NCBI GenBank assembly: GCA_910584845.1
Contig: CAJUDH010000001.1
Location: 309,431 to 373,430 of the forward strand
Reading direction: 5' to 3'
DNA from: an uncultured Lachnospiraceae bacterium
GTDB taxonomy: Bacteria; Bacillota; Clostridia; Lachnospirales; Lachnospiraceae
Length of the DNA: 64,000 nucleotides
The notes beneath the pieces are model-generated. The model made no database searches. It was not told the DNA's origin and saw nothing but the letters and a program-made list of their open reading frames with translations. Shown piece after piece: positions 49,793-59,247 of this stretch (its first letter is position 1; every line of letters starts with the position of its first letter). The translations under genes were made by a program, and so were the position numbers.

Positions 49793-49973
49793 AGAATATG
49801 ATTGACAAAATACCCTTAGCAGGCAGGGGCGTATGGTGCCAGCCGCCAAAAATGGCAATGGGAACATATGCCTCCTTGCCCTATGAGGTAATTGTTGATT
49901 GTGCTGTCAAAACCTGTGTGTAAGGGTTCCTGTAAAACAGCATCCTTTTTTGTAACCCATTGCTTTCATGGCA

Positions 49974-51176
49974 TCAGGGTCCATTCTTCTGCATTTCCTG
50001 CAAATCAGCAAAATATTTTTCCAATTGAGCCTGTCCCCCTTCTACTGTCCCCTGGACCATTTCCGGTTTTCCGCCGCCTTTTCCCGCAAAAACTTGATGA
50101 AAGCCTTTTAAGAAATCCCTTAAATCCTGGTTTTGGCTCCCTAAAATGTAGTGGTAGCCATGGCTTTTGTTGCCCAAAAATATTCCGCATATCCCCTCAT
50201 AGCGGTGCATGGCCGCGTCTACAAACCGGCGGGCGACGTTTTTGTCTAAATCTTCTTCAAACAGGAGGCAACTGGCTATAGGGCCCTGAAGAACCCCTGA
50301 CTTTTTCTCCAGCTCTTCCAGCTTCGCTTCTAAATAGCGGTTTTGTAAACGGAACATTTTATCCTTCATGGACTGTTGTTCCTTTTGCAGCCTTTTTACG
50401 GCCTCCGCCGTTTCATGGGGCTTCGCAGAGAGAAGGCGGGAAATCTCCCTCACATTGTCTTCTTTCATTTGATAATCTTGCAGTGCCCGGAAACCACATG
50501 CCATTGTTACCCGGGTGCCCCCTTTATACTTCACCGCATCAACTAATTTTATCAAACCGACTTCACCGGTAAAAGCCAAATGTGGGGCACAGCAGGCACA
50601 TATGTCATATCCGGGAATCAGGACAATCCTAACCTGCCCCTCCAGCTCCTTTTTGCTGCGGTAATCCAGGCGCCCCAGTTCTTCTTTGGTAGGGTACAGG
50701 ACTTGGACAGCTATATTTTTTGCCACTGCCTGATTTGCTTCCCATTCTATTTCCCGGATCTGCCCATCATGAAATATGCCGTTAAAATCCAAAGTTACCG
50801 ATTCCTTCCCTAAATGGAATCCCACATTATCATAACCAAAGCGCTTATGCACCAGGCCTGATACAATATGTTCCCCTGTATGCTGCTGCATTTTAGAAAA
50901 GCGTTCCGGAAAATTAATTTTCCCCGAAACATGGCCCCCCACTGCCAATGGCTGTGCCATATAGTGGATTACCTGGCCTCCCTTTTCCCGTACGTCTTTC
51001 ACCAAAACCCCGTTTATTTCCCCTGAGTCCGCAGACTGCCCTCCCCCTTCCGGGAAAAAGGCGGTCTTATCCAATACCACTTCAAAACAATTGTTCTTTT
51101 GATTTTCCTGGCATGAAATTACTTGTGCCTCAAATTCCTCTAAATGGCTATCCTGATAATATAATTTCTCTGTCAT
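49974..51176 (-). CDS. alaX: AlaX-type alanyl-tRNA editing protein with DHHA1 domain
   Basis: 400 residues, a free-standing editing protein related to the C-terminal part of alanyl-tRNA synthetase. The tRNA_SAD domain has the zinc ligands His99 and His103 (QQHTGEHI) and Cys195/His199 (CACCAPH); KTAFFPEGGGQ and the GG-rich loops are typical. A DHHA1 domain (about 280-398, with GKGGGKPEMVQG) binds tRNA. It clears Ser- or Gly-mischarged tRNA-Ala in trans. It is convergent with the ABC operon; about 180 bases between them hold nothing distinct. Confidence 0.93.
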   Translation of the reverse strand: MTEKLYYQDSHLEEFEAQVISCQENQKNNCFEVVLDKTAFFPEGGGQSADSGEINGVLVKDVREKGGQVIHYMAQPLAVGGHVSGKINFPERFSKMQQHTGEHIVSGLVHKRFGYDNVGFHLGKESVTLDFNGIFHDGQIREIEWEANQAVAKNIAVQVLYPTKEELGRLDYRSKKELEGQVRIVLIPGYDICACCAPHLAFTGEVGLIKLVDAVKYKGGTRVTMACGFRALQDYQMKEDNVREISRLLSAKPHETAEAVKRLQKEQQSMKDKMFRLQNRYLEAKLEELEKKSGVLQGPIASCLLFEEDLDKNVARRFVDAAMHRYEGICGIFLGNKSHGYHYILGSQNQDLRDFLKGFHQVFAGKGGGKPEMVQGTVEGGQAQLEKYFADLQEMQKNGP

Positions 51177-51251
51177 TTTTCCTCTTCCCTAAAAAAATAT
51201 AAACCTATAAGTAAAAGGCTACCCTTTGCCTAACACCATGAAATTTACCGG

Positions 51252-52181
51252 TCAAGGATGGCAAAGGCTGCAGGGGCCATACCCCTTTTCCACTAGGTCT
51301 TCTCGTTTTCCCGTAAAATATTCCCTGTTTTCTTCTTTCATACTTTGGACGCCGGAACAAGACGGCTCATGGAATTTCATGGTATTTACATTACAGACAT
51401 AGGAATGCCCGGAAAGGCCTTCCCCTTGTGCCTGCGACGCCTCGTCCAAGGCACTTTCCCCAGTAGCATAGTCTATCACGATGCCAGGCTGCACATTATA
51501 GCAATACACATTAAAACAGACGCCGGCCCCGCCGTCTTCCACGGAATAGGCTTCCATCAGCACCCCAGACGCCACAAGGTTTTCCCCTTGAAATAAAGGG
51601 GTGACCCGGTACAGGACATGGTTATTTTCCTGTTCCACATAATCCGCCACAAGGTTTTCCCATGGCAGCATCCCTTCCACATTTAAATATCGGGTTCCGG
51701 TAATCAGGTTTTTCTCATTGGCATTCTCCCCTGCCAGCTGATACCCGATTAAATGGCACCGGTTATAAAGGTACTTGCCCGCAACGGTATCGTATTTCAC
51801 GGTATGCCATCCTGACGGCTCAACATGGCTGATCTGGCCCCGCTCCTGTGTGGGCATGAGTTCTTGGCAGATATTGGCATACGCGGTTCCACACCGCCCC
51901 AAAGCATCCAGGTCGCTGTATTCCTCAAAAACTTCTGTAGTGATTTCCTCTTCTTTGAAAAAAGGGACGTTTCCGTTTATATAGACATATTCTTCTCCTG
52001 AATATGGCAAAAGCCCCTGTTGCCAATTGGAAGCATCCCCGTTCCCCTGTCCTCCATAGTCTTTTGTATTATCGCCTACTGCCTCCCCAAACGGCGGCAG
52101 GCTTTGGGGCAAATCTGTGCATCCGCATATTAACAGCGGCAACGCTGCCATAATCATAAGTTTTTTTAATTTATTTATCAT
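51252..52181 (-). CDS. Exported DNA/RNA non-specific endonuclease with C-terminal Cys/His domain
   Basis: 309 residues. The N-terminal helix ends in LLICGC, a lipobox (Cys21), so it is probably an anchored lipoprotein. The beta-beta-alpha-metal nuclease core is YNRCHLIGYQLA with general base His143 and metal ligand Asn158 (NEKNLITGTRYLN), of the EndA/Endonuclea_NS_2 type. The tail (about 262-309) has CNVNTMKFHEPSC and YGPCSLCHP, a four-Cys/His element often fused to surface nucleases and reminiscent of Ada metal-binding domains. It may degrade external DNA for nutrition or uptake. Confidence 0.87.
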   Translation of the reverse strand: MINKLKKLMIMAALPLLICGCTDLPQSLPPFGEAVGDNTKDYGGQGNGDASNWQQGLLPYSGEEYVYINGNVPFFKEEEITTEVFEEYSDLDALGRCGTAYANICQELMPTQERGQISHVEPSGWHTVKYDTVAGKYLYNRCHLIGYQLAGENANEKNLITGTRYLNVEGMLPWENLVADYVEQENNHVLYRVTPLFQGENLVASGVLMEAYSVEDGGAGVCFNVYCYNVQPGIVIDYATGESALDEASQAQGEGLSGHSYVCNVNTMKFHEPSCSGVQSMKEENREYFTGKREDLVEKGYGPCSLCHP

Positions 52182-52240
52182 TTTTGTACTCCTGTTTTCC
52201 GATCCGTTGTTAAGCCTTCAAAGCCAATGATCCAACCGGC

Positions 52241-54457
52241 TTACCTCTCTTCTTCTATAATAGAAATAATGTCCCCGGCCCTCAGCGTTTGCTGGAAAGC
52301 AGCCGGTAACCCATTCACAGTCAACTGGACTCTGCCCTTGGGATGTTTTAGATCAATGCCGGAATACTGGATCATATCCATCAGATAATAAGGACTTCCG
52401 TCTTCCTTATGAGGCAGGCGGAGCTGGGAATCATTTAAGTAAAAAAGTATACGGGGTTCAACAGGCTGAAAAACTGCTTCCTCCTGTGGCGCCGCCTGTA
52501 TAGGCAGCGCCGTCTGGACAATCGGTTCTTGTTGCGTTGTTGGTTCCTGCCCTGCCGCAGGCGGCTGCCCTGCTTCTGATTCGGACCTTGCCATCGGCAT
52601 TTTATTTGTTTCCTGGTTTTCCGCCGTTACAGGCCTGTCTTTCACAGCAGGGGGGGCTTTTGCGGCAGGTTCTTCCTTAAGGGCAGGGGGCGCCTCCGCT
52701 ATAGGCCCCTCCTTGGCAGCAGGGGATCCCTCCAACGGTGCCTCGGCCTTGAGGGCGCTTGCGTTGCCCTCTTTAGAAACGTCTTCTAAGGCAGAAGCCC
52801 CCTTATCCCCCAAAGATATATCTTCCTTAGGCAATTCAGGCTTTTTAGGCATTTTTACCACGATAATATCCCCGCTTTTCAACGGAGTTTTCAATGACGT
52901 ATGGACTCCGTTTAACGTAATATCCAAACTTTCCGCCGCGCCTTCAATATCCCCTAAGCAAGCCCTTGCCGGTATCCCCTGGACGGCAGGCACAAAGTCA
53001 ATGCAATCCCCCGCATGGATGATCTCCGAAAGTTTCCCCTCTTTCTTATTAATAAACAGGGATGCCGGCTGCGCTGACGTGCCGTAAAATACTTTCCTTT
53101 TTCCGTTTACCGTCACAGTAAGGTTGACGCCGGGCCGCCCCAAAATGTCCCGGTAGCCATAGCCGTTCATCATCAAAAGGTTCAAAACCGTAAAGCTGCC
53201 GCTCCGGAACAATTTTGCCTGGCGGTTGTTGAGTATCACCCGGAAACTGTCGTTAATCAGATTTAACCCCGAAGATATTACGATCCCCAGGGGGGTGGCA
53301 TATTCCGGGTTATTTAAATCACAGTCTTCGGAATATGCGTTGGCCCGGAAATAATTCCCGGCTATAGCCACCCGGTTGGCATTCATCTGGAGGGCCGTCA
53401 TCAGTTCTTCTTTAAGGCCCGTTAATTTGCTCCCCCCTCCGGCCAGGAACAATGCCGAAGGCGGCCCGCCATTGATCTCCAGTATCTTATTGGCGATCTC
53501 TTTGCATAATTGGCTGGAAGTAGCCTGAATACACTGTAGGATCTGTTCCCGGGTAATTTTATGTTCCAACCCTAAAATATCTGTAAAGGTGATTTCTTCT
53601 TCCTGATCCAATTGGGCTTTTATCATCTCTGCGGACGGAAAATCCACCAAATATTCTTTCATAATGGTTTCGGTAATCTCGTCTCCGGCTACCGTGGCCA
53701 TGGTATAGCCTGTCACGCTCCCCCCCGTACAGGCGGCAATGTCCGAGGTCCCGGCGCCGATGTCTACCATAACCAAGTTAAGGAGCCGCAAGTTTGCCGG
53801 GATCGCCGCATTAATCGCCGCAATGGGCTCCAGTGTAATGCTGGCCACCTCAAGCCCGATTTTGTTCATAGTGGTATACAAACTTTCCACCACTTCGCTG
53901 GGGAGGAAAGTGGCAATCAAGTCTACTTTTATCTGCTGCCCCCGGTGATCCTTCAAACTGGAGATCATATATTGGTCCAGGAAATATTGACAAACTGTGT
54001 ATCCTACCAGGTAGAACCGGCGGTTATCTGCTTTCGCATCATTTTCCGCGTCAAAAGCCTCCTCCGCTTTGCTGATAGCCCCGGCCTCCAAACGGCTGAT
54101 CACCTCGTCGTCAATCAGCTGTGTGGTTGGCAATTCCATTTCAAAGTCCGCCCTTTTCGTCCGCAAAGCCCTTCCCGCAGCAGCGACACAGACCCGGCTT
54201 AAGCCCATTCCCAGCTTATCTTCCAGCCTCTTCTTTATTTTTTCCGCCAGCATAGACACTTTTTCAATATTCTCAATCTGCCCGTCTACCATGGCCCGCT
54301 CGGTATGCTCTTCCTTTTCAATGGCCAGGATATTTACCTTGTCTTCCTCAACTCTCCCCACCATGCCGATAATGCTTCTTGTCCCGATATCCAGGGCAAA
54401 TACGATATTTTCTGCCTGGATCTGGGCCAGAACTTTTTTGACTTGTCCCTTAGCCAT
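52241..54457 (-). CDS. FtsA-like actin-fold ATPase with long Pro/Ala-rich C-terminal extension
   Basis: 738 residues, much longer than FtsA (about 420). Residues 1-380 have the actin-like ATPase of the FtsA/PilM group: IVFALDIGTRSIIG (phosphate 1), an SHS2 insertion with VCVAAAGRALRTKRADFEME, MVDIGAGTSDIAA (phosphate 2) and LFLAGGGSKLTGL (adenosine). Residues about 400-540 form beta-rich modules. A Pro/Ala/Glu repeat linker (about 540-665, many APP and KEEP units) leads to a compact final domain (666-738) ending in GDIISIIEE. No amphipathic membrane anchor of classical FtsA is seen. It is a single-gene unit, far from ftsZ. It may be a division or envelope-organising paralogue. Confidence 0.8.
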   Translation of the reverse strand: MAKGQVKKVLAQIQAENIVFALDIGTRSIIGMVGRVEEDKVNILAIEKEEHTERAMVDGQIENIEKVSMLAEKIKKRLEDKLGMGLSRVCVAAAGRALRTKRADFEMELPTTQLIDDEVISRLEAGAISKAEEAFDAENDAKADNRRFYLVGYTVCQYFLDQYMISSLKDHRGQQIKVDLIATFLPSEVVESLYTTMNKIGLEVASITLEPIAAINAAIPANLRLLNLVMVDIGAGTSDIAACTGGSVTGYTMATVAGDEITETIMKEYLVDFPSAEMIKAQLDQEEEITFTDILGLEHKITREQILQCIQATSSQLCKEIANKILEINGGPPSALFLAGGGSKLTGLKEELMTALQMNANRVAIAGNYFRANAYSEDCDLNNPEYATPLGIVISSGLNLINDSFRVILNNRQAKLFRSGSFTVLNLLMMNGYGYRDILGRPGVNLTVTVNGKRKVFYGTSAQPASLFINKKEGKLSEIIHAGDCIDFVPAVQGIPARACLGDIEGAAESLDITLNGVHTSLKTPLKSGDIIVVKMPKKPELPKEDISLGDKGASALEDVSKEGNASALKAEAPLEGSPAAKEGPIAEAPPALKEEPAAKAPPAVKDRPVTAENQETNKMPMARSESEAGQPPAAGQEPTTQQEPIVQTALPIQAAPQEEAVFQPVEPRILFYLNDSQLRLPHKEDGSPYYLMDMIQYSGIDLKHPKGRVQLTVNGLPAAFQQTLRAGDIISIIEEER

Positions 54458-54536
54458 GCTCCCCTCCTGCGCAATGTGAACGATTCTTAGATTACCGGAT
54501 AACCATTTATCCGTTATTTTGCTTTATTTAATTGTT

Positions 54537-54565
54537 ATTATAGTAAAATTATAGTCAGATGTAAA
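54537..54565 (-). promoter_or_regulatory. SigA promoter of the FtsA-like gene
   Basis: TTTACA (54565-54560) and TATAAT (54542-54537) on the minus strand are 17 bases apart, 80 bases ahead of the start. Confidence 0.75.
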
Positions 54566-54599
54566 TATTTTTCTCAGAACAAACCATACTTGTTGCCGT

Positions 54600-55727
54600 C
54601 TACCTGTTACTTTTTCCGGAATCATCCGAAAAAGACAGGCAAAACCCCTCAAGGGAATTTAGATGCCTTTCAACCTTTTCCAATACAAAAATATCAGCCC
54701 CATAGCCTAAAACCTGCTGTTGGTTAAATTGATTGCAATGGATCCAAATGCTGTCCTCAAATTGCGTTGACAAATGGGGGGCCACCGCCGTCCCATAGGA
54801 ATCCCTGCACACAAATAGCCTGCGGGGGTCTGCCCCTGGCGTGTGGTAAATAAACTCGGAAGAAAAATCCCATTTCCGGGTTTCCCGCTTCCATTCCTGG
54901 ATGCCGGTAATGTCATAATCGGTCCCGCTATCTTTGATCGGCACGTTCAACATGTCTGACAAATCTTTTTCTAAAGACCCCCTGGCTGTCATGGTAACCT
55001 CGCCTAATGGCGGCAGCTCCACTTCCAGCTCGTCCGCCAGGCTATTTGCGCCTACGTACCCACCTGCATAATTCCAATGGCTGTCCAGCTTATGATAAAA
55101 GACCAAGTCCGGATACTTTTGTTTTGCATCCAGTAACGCCTGTTTGGGGTACACCACCCGGATATCCGTATTTTCTTTTAAATACTGCACCAGTTGATCC
55201 GTGCTTGTAACAGGGTTTTTGGCTTTATAGCAGTCCGGCAGCTTTTCCTGATAGACAGACTCCTTATTTGGCGCAATAAACAAGACAAATTCTATCCCAA
55301 GACTTTCTAAAGCACGTTTGGAAGACATTAGATTGCCGGCTATAGCGGCTAACTGCCCATCGGTAAAATGCCAATAGCCCAACGATTGTTCCAGCGGGTT
55401 CCCATCTCCATCACTGCAATAAAACAGCCAGCCGTCCTTTCCGATAGCCACCTGCCCACTGGATGATTGGCCAAACAGGTAATAATCAATAGAATTGTTC
55501 AACCGGATCAGCTGGTTTCTAAAAGGGATATTGTCATTATAGTAAGCTTCCCATTCCCTGGGGAAGGCTTCGTAATTCTGCAAAGTAAACACGGGCCTTG
55601 GCCCCTTATCCCTTTTTTCATAATTTTCGGAATCTATATAAGGCCCCAAAAAATACCAGGCAAAAACAGGAGATACTATCACCATCAAAAAAATCCCGAT
55701 CCATATAGCTGCTTTCTGTTTCCCCAT
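54600..55727 (-). CDS. DHHW-family (AlgX/AlgJ-like) exported protein
   Basis: 375 residues with an N-terminal signal anchor (about 7-28). The SGNH-like core has the DHHW-type motif at 215-218 (LDSHWN) and the nucleophile segment CRDSYG with Ser310. These proteins act outside the membrane with an MBOAT partner in O-acetylation of polysaccharides. It starts 14 bases after the MBOAT gene stop. Confidence 0.87.
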   Translation of the reverse strand: MGKQKAAIWIGIFLMVIVSPVFAWYFLGPYIDSENYEKRDKGPRPVFTLQNYEAFPREWEAYYNDNIPFRNQLIRLNNSIDYYLFGQSSSGQVAIGKDGWLFYCSDGDGNPLEQSLGYWHFTDGQLAAIAGNLMSSKRALESLGIEFVLFIAPNKESVYQEKLPDCYKAKNPVTSTDQLVQYLKENTDIRVVYPKQALLDAKQKYPDLVFYHKLDSHWNYAGGYVGANSLADELEVELPPLGEVTMTARGSLEKDLSDMLNVPIKDSGTDYDITGIQEWKRETRKWDFSSEFIYHTPGADPRRLFVCRDSYGTAVAPHLSTQFEDSIWIHCNQFNQQQVLGYGADIFVLEKVERHLNSLEGFCLSFSDDSGKSNR

Positions 55728-55741
55728 ATCCTATCCCACCT

Positions 55742-57136
55742 TTAAAACCGAAAATATATAAACGGGTTATATGTATTGCTGGCCAACATAGCAATGCACA
55801 AAACAAAGATAGCCCCGCAATAAACCATTTCCCAATAAGAATTTTTCCCTTTTTCCAATAACTGGGCCTTCCCTAAAACGCTTTGAATGAATCCACATCC
55901 CAGAATTCCCGCAACAATGATAAATATGGTTTTATTTCCAAATACCTTTCCCATAATCAAGGAAGTCTCCACATATCTCCAAGGCAGGAGCATCCGTTTT
56001 ACCATCACCCCCGCCTGATGCAAGTTATCGGCGCGGAACAAGACCCATCCGAAAACAGAAACGGTAATGGTGTACCCATAAGCGGCTGCCTTGTGCCTGG
56101 CCAGGATTTTTTTGAACCCCAACCGCTCAACCACCTGGAACATCCCATGGTACAAGCCCCACAATATAAAATTGAAACTTGCGCCATGCCATAAACCCGT
56201 CAGAAAAAAAACAAGAAGCAAATGGATGGATGTCCGCAATTCCCCTTTCCGGTTGCCGCCCATGGGTATATAAAGGTATTCCTTAAACCAGGTCCCCAAG
56301 GAAATATGCCACCTCTGCCAAAACTCTTGTATAGAAGATGACAAATAGGGGTAATGAAAATTCTCCCGGAATTCAAACCCAAACATCTTGCCCAAGCCAA
56401 TGGCCATGTCCGAATATCCGGAAAAATCGTAATAAATCTGCAAGGTATAAAGGATAGCCGCGATCCAAGCCAGCCCACCGGTCACATCGGCGTAATCCAA
56501 GCCATAAATCATATCGACACATTGGGCGACCGTGTTAGAAATAATAACCTTTTTCCCCAATCCGTAAATAAACCTGCGGATTCCCCAAGCCGTCTTTTCC
56601 GCCGTACAAACCCGGTGGGCCAATTGGCTGTCCATGTCCTTATATTGCACAATAGGCCCTGCAATCAGCTGCGGAAAAAAGGAAATATACAAAGCAAGGC
56701 GGATCAGGCTTTTCTGCGCTTTATACTGTCCGCGGTACAAATCAATCACATAAGATAAAATTTGAAATGTAAAAAAAGAGATTCCAATTGGCAACGGAAC
56801 CCCTGGCGAAGGCAAATTTCTTTTGGCACATTGATTCAGGATTTCAATCAGGAAATTAAAATATTTAAAATATCCCAAAAGCCCAATATTGATAAAAATG
56901 GCCAAAATCAAGAATGCTTTCTTTTTTGCCTCAAATTTTTCCATTAGGATCCCGATTGCATAGTGGATCAAAATAGATGCCAGCATAAGCAAAATATATT
57001 TTGGCTCCCCCCAGGCATAAAAAAATAAGCTGCCCAGCAGTAAAAATATATTTTTTGCTTTCTCCGGCACCACAAAGTATCCGGCAAAAACGATAGGAAG
57101 AAACATCCACAAAAAGGCCAGGGATGAGAATACCAT
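55742..57136 (-). CDS. MBOAT-family O-acyltransferase (AlgI/DltB-like)
   Basis: 464 residues with about ten membrane helices. The conserved MBOAT residues are present: EFWQRWHISLGTW with His277 and the invariant His317 in LTGLWHGASFNFILWGLYHG. Such proteins pass an acetyl group from the cytoplasm across the membrane to an exported acceptor. It lies between acyltransferase 3 and DHHW genes on one strand. Targets may be a cell-wall polymer or exopolysaccharide; no polysaccharide synthesis genes are in the window. Confidence 0.94.
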   Translation of the reverse strand: MVFSSLAFLWMFLPIVFAGYFVVPEKAKNIFLLLGSLFFYAWGEPKYILLMLASILIHYAIGILMEKFEAKKKAFLILAIFINIGLLGYFKYFNFLIEILNQCAKRNLPSPGVPLPIGISFFTFQILSYVIDLYRGQYKAQKSLIRLALYISFFPQLIAGPIVQYKDMDSQLAHRVCTAEKTAWGIRRFIYGLGKKVIISNTVAQCVDMIYGLDYADVTGGLAWIAAILYTLQIYYDFSGYSDMAIGLGKMFGFEFRENFHYPYLSSSIQEFWQRWHISLGTWFKEYLYIPMGGNRKGELRTSIHLLLVFFLTGLWHGASFNFILWGLYHGMFQVVERLGFKKILARHKAAAYGYTITVSVFGWVLFRADNLHQAGVMVKRMLLPWRYVETSLIMGKVFGNKTIFIIVAGILGCGFIQSVLGKAQLLEKGKNSYWEMVYCGAIFVLCIAMLASNTYNPFIYFRF

Positions 57137-57177
57137 GCTACAAGTTCCTCCGTTGTATAAATATCCTCTAAAACCGT

Positions 57178-58257
57178 TTATGAAAATAATCTACGTATTA
57201 CTGGGAGCTTCCGGCCGACCCACACAATCAGGCAAGAAACTGCCACAATCAAAAGGCTCTCCATTAGATTGACCGCCCATCCGTTCAATGGCGCAAACCG
57301 GACAAATAAGGCCGGAGCCAACACATAAATGAGCGGCATATGCAAATAAAAAATCCCCAAAGTGGAGGCACCGACTATTTGGCAAAATCCACGAAGCAGG
57401 CGGCTTTTGCCAAAGGGGATCTTCCCTGCCAATAAGAATATGCCACTTGCCGCCAAAAGGGTAGAAGTCCAATAATATCCGCTGGAAAGGTGAAGGCCCT
57501 GCCACCGGAACGTACCTGACTGCAAATACTTAACAATCATCAGCCCGAAAAGCCCTACGGCCACCATCACAACGCTTTTCCAGGCAGGGGTAGGCTGCCG
57601 GCCCTTTTTCTCCTGAAGGTATGCGCCAAGCATATAATATAACAAATAATTGGAATATCGGAAGCTGAAAGGGTTGACCTCCCCAAAAGCCGATACCTCC
57701 CATGCGCCTTTCCCCGCCATGCGTGCCAGCAAAGCATTGAACAAATTCACATCTGCCAGCAGCTGGTTGAAAACAAAAAAGATTCCCATTAAATATAGGA
57801 TCAGCTTTTTATCCTGCCCCATGCAGGCACGAAGGACCGGCGCCGTCAAAAGTACCGTCAGCATGGCAGCGATAAACCACATATGGCCGCTTGGAATCCC
57901 CCCCACTTCCCCAAATAAAAACAGGTAAGTCAGCAGATCCCGTTTGGAGGCCGGGAAAGGGACACCCAAAGAGCAATAGGCCGCTAAGTAAATCCCCTTC
58001 CAGCCAATCATGGCTAAATAGAACTGCAAAATATGGCGTGCATGGTTTTTCCAGGTAAAAGGCCGGTGAAAGAAAAGCGCGCCGGACACCAAAAAAAACA
58101 CGGGGACTGCCGTATTAGCCAACAGCACAAAAATATTATCCAGGACGCTGGCAGGGTTCAACTGAAGGTTATGAAAAAAAACAACCAGCACCATGGAAAA
58201 TCCTTTGAGGAAATCCAGCGACAGGTCGCGGGACTTATTTAAAACCGGCCCATCCAT
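57178..58257 (-). CDS. Acyltransferase 3-family membrane protein
   Basis: 359 residues; the start at 58257 follows GGGAGGG. About ten membrane helices, with the Acyl_transf_3 pattern LSLDFLKGFSMVLVVFFHN at the N-terminus (the His in the first helix region) and a segment FFLVSGALFFHR. Family members O-acetylate sugars or lipids at the membrane. First gene of the three-gene envelope acylation set. Confidence 0.88.
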   Translation of the reverse strand: MDGPVLNKSRDLSLDFLKGFSMVLVVFFHNLQLNPASVLDNIFVLLANTAVPVFFLVSGALFFHRPFTWKNHARHILQFYLAMIGWKGIYLAAYCSLGVPFPASKRDLLTYLFLFGEVGGIPSGHMWFIAAMLTVLLTAPVLRACMGQDKKLILYLMGIFFVFNQLLADVNLFNALLARMAGKGAWEVSAFGEVNPFSFRYSNYLLYYMLGAYLQEKKGRQPTPAWKSVVMVAVGLFGLMIVKYLQSGTFRWQGLHLSSGYYWTSTLLAASGIFLLAGKIPFGKSRLLRGFCQIVGASTLGIFYLHMPLIYVLAPALFVRFAPLNGWAVNLMESLLIVAVSCLIVWVGRKLPVIRRLFS

Positions 58258-58305
58258 AACATCCCTCCCTTGCACAATTCTCATTCCATCCTTTTCCCCC
58301 TTTTC

Positions 58306-59208
58306 CTAAAACCTCCTCCCGCCTCCGCCATGCCTGCGCCCGCTGCCAGACCGGTGGGTGGTGCTGCGATGGCCTCCGGAAGGCCTGCTGCACCCGGCGG
58401 CCCTGGAAGGGCGGGGGATAATTTGCTGGGTAACAAAAGAATTGGCCAAACGGTCAGACTCTTGATGGAACCGATAACCGGCGTTAGCCCGATAGCCCAG
58501 ATAATAGCCGGAAACATTCTTCTGTCCCCGGTCCATGCCATATTCCCTGATTACCCCCCAGCATACGCCCCCGGCGCAAAAAGCCGCCAACGCCACTGCA
58601 AAGATAGCCTCGTACCACCGTATTGCATGGTAACGGCTGACCGCCCCTGTTTCACGGTTATAATTGTATTGTCCGTCCGGAACCCCTTTTTTCCAGTATT
58701 GCCTTGTCATCTCAAGCATCTGCTTTGCACAGCCGTCATAATCCTGCCGCCCCATAAACCGGACTGCCACGTCTAATATGGCTTCCACCCGGGCATCTGT
58801 CAACACCCGGACCATCTCCCCGGAAGTAGACAAGTAGACTTCCCGGTTGTCCATATCCATTAGGTAAAGCACGCCGTCCAAGCCTTTTCCTGCCCCGAAT
58901 CCCCCTTGGTCATAAAAATCATCGGCATATTCCTCTGAGGCCTTTCCTTTGGTGTCCTGGGTAGTCACCAATATGAAATCCATGCCGGTCTGTTCCCGCA
59001 ATGCCTGAACCTCATCTTCCAAGCTGTCCGCCTCTTCCATGGTAAATAACCCGGCCTGGTCATACACCCTCTGCACTGGTGGCTGCCTTTCCCCACCTGA
59101 TGTCGCCCCCTTATCCGCCCAAGCCGGAAATGCCACTTTCCAAAAAGCAAAAAACACCACAACCAAAAATACCATCCCCATCCGGGTGATTTTCTTCTTT
59201 TTCACCAT
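58306..59208 (-). CDS. ydjH: TPM-domain membrane protein (YdjH/YgcG-like)
   Basis: About 300 residues (start 59208; an ATG ten codons earlier is possible). Signal helix about 8-30, then an extracytoplasmic TPM domain (about 45-190: VYDQAGLFTMEEADSLEDEVQAL, VLYLMDMDNREVYLSTSGEM), a membrane helix about 205-225 and a Gly/Arg/Ser-rich tail. TPM proteins are linked to membrane protein quality control; in Bacillus subtilis YdjH belongs to the ydjFGHI operon that works with PspA-type YdjF. Here it follows the zinc-ribbon protein by 39 bases. Confidence 0.85.
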   Translation of the reverse strand: MVKKKKITRMGMVFLVVVFFAFWKVAFPAWADKGATSGGERQPPVQRVYDQAGLFTMEEADSLEDEVQALREQTGMDFILVTTQDTKGKASEEYADDFYDQGGFGAGKGLDGVLYLMDMDNREVYLSTSGEMVRVLTDARVEAILDVAVRFMGRQDYDGCAKQMLEMTRQYWKKGVPDGQYNYNRETGAVSRYHAIRWYEAIFAVALAAFCAGGVCWGVIREYGMDRGQKNVSGYYLGYRANAGYRFHQESDRLANSFVTQQIIPRPSRAAGCSRPSGGHRSTTHRSGSGRRHGGGGRRF

Positions 59209-59247
59209 GCGCCATATGACCTCCACCCACATTGCCAAAAAGGTAAT

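Noticed and set aside
53612..54202. 196-codon plus-strand frame inside the FtsA-like gene
   Set aside because: It is antisense to conserved FtsA motifs, has no ribosome site and no recognisable domain.
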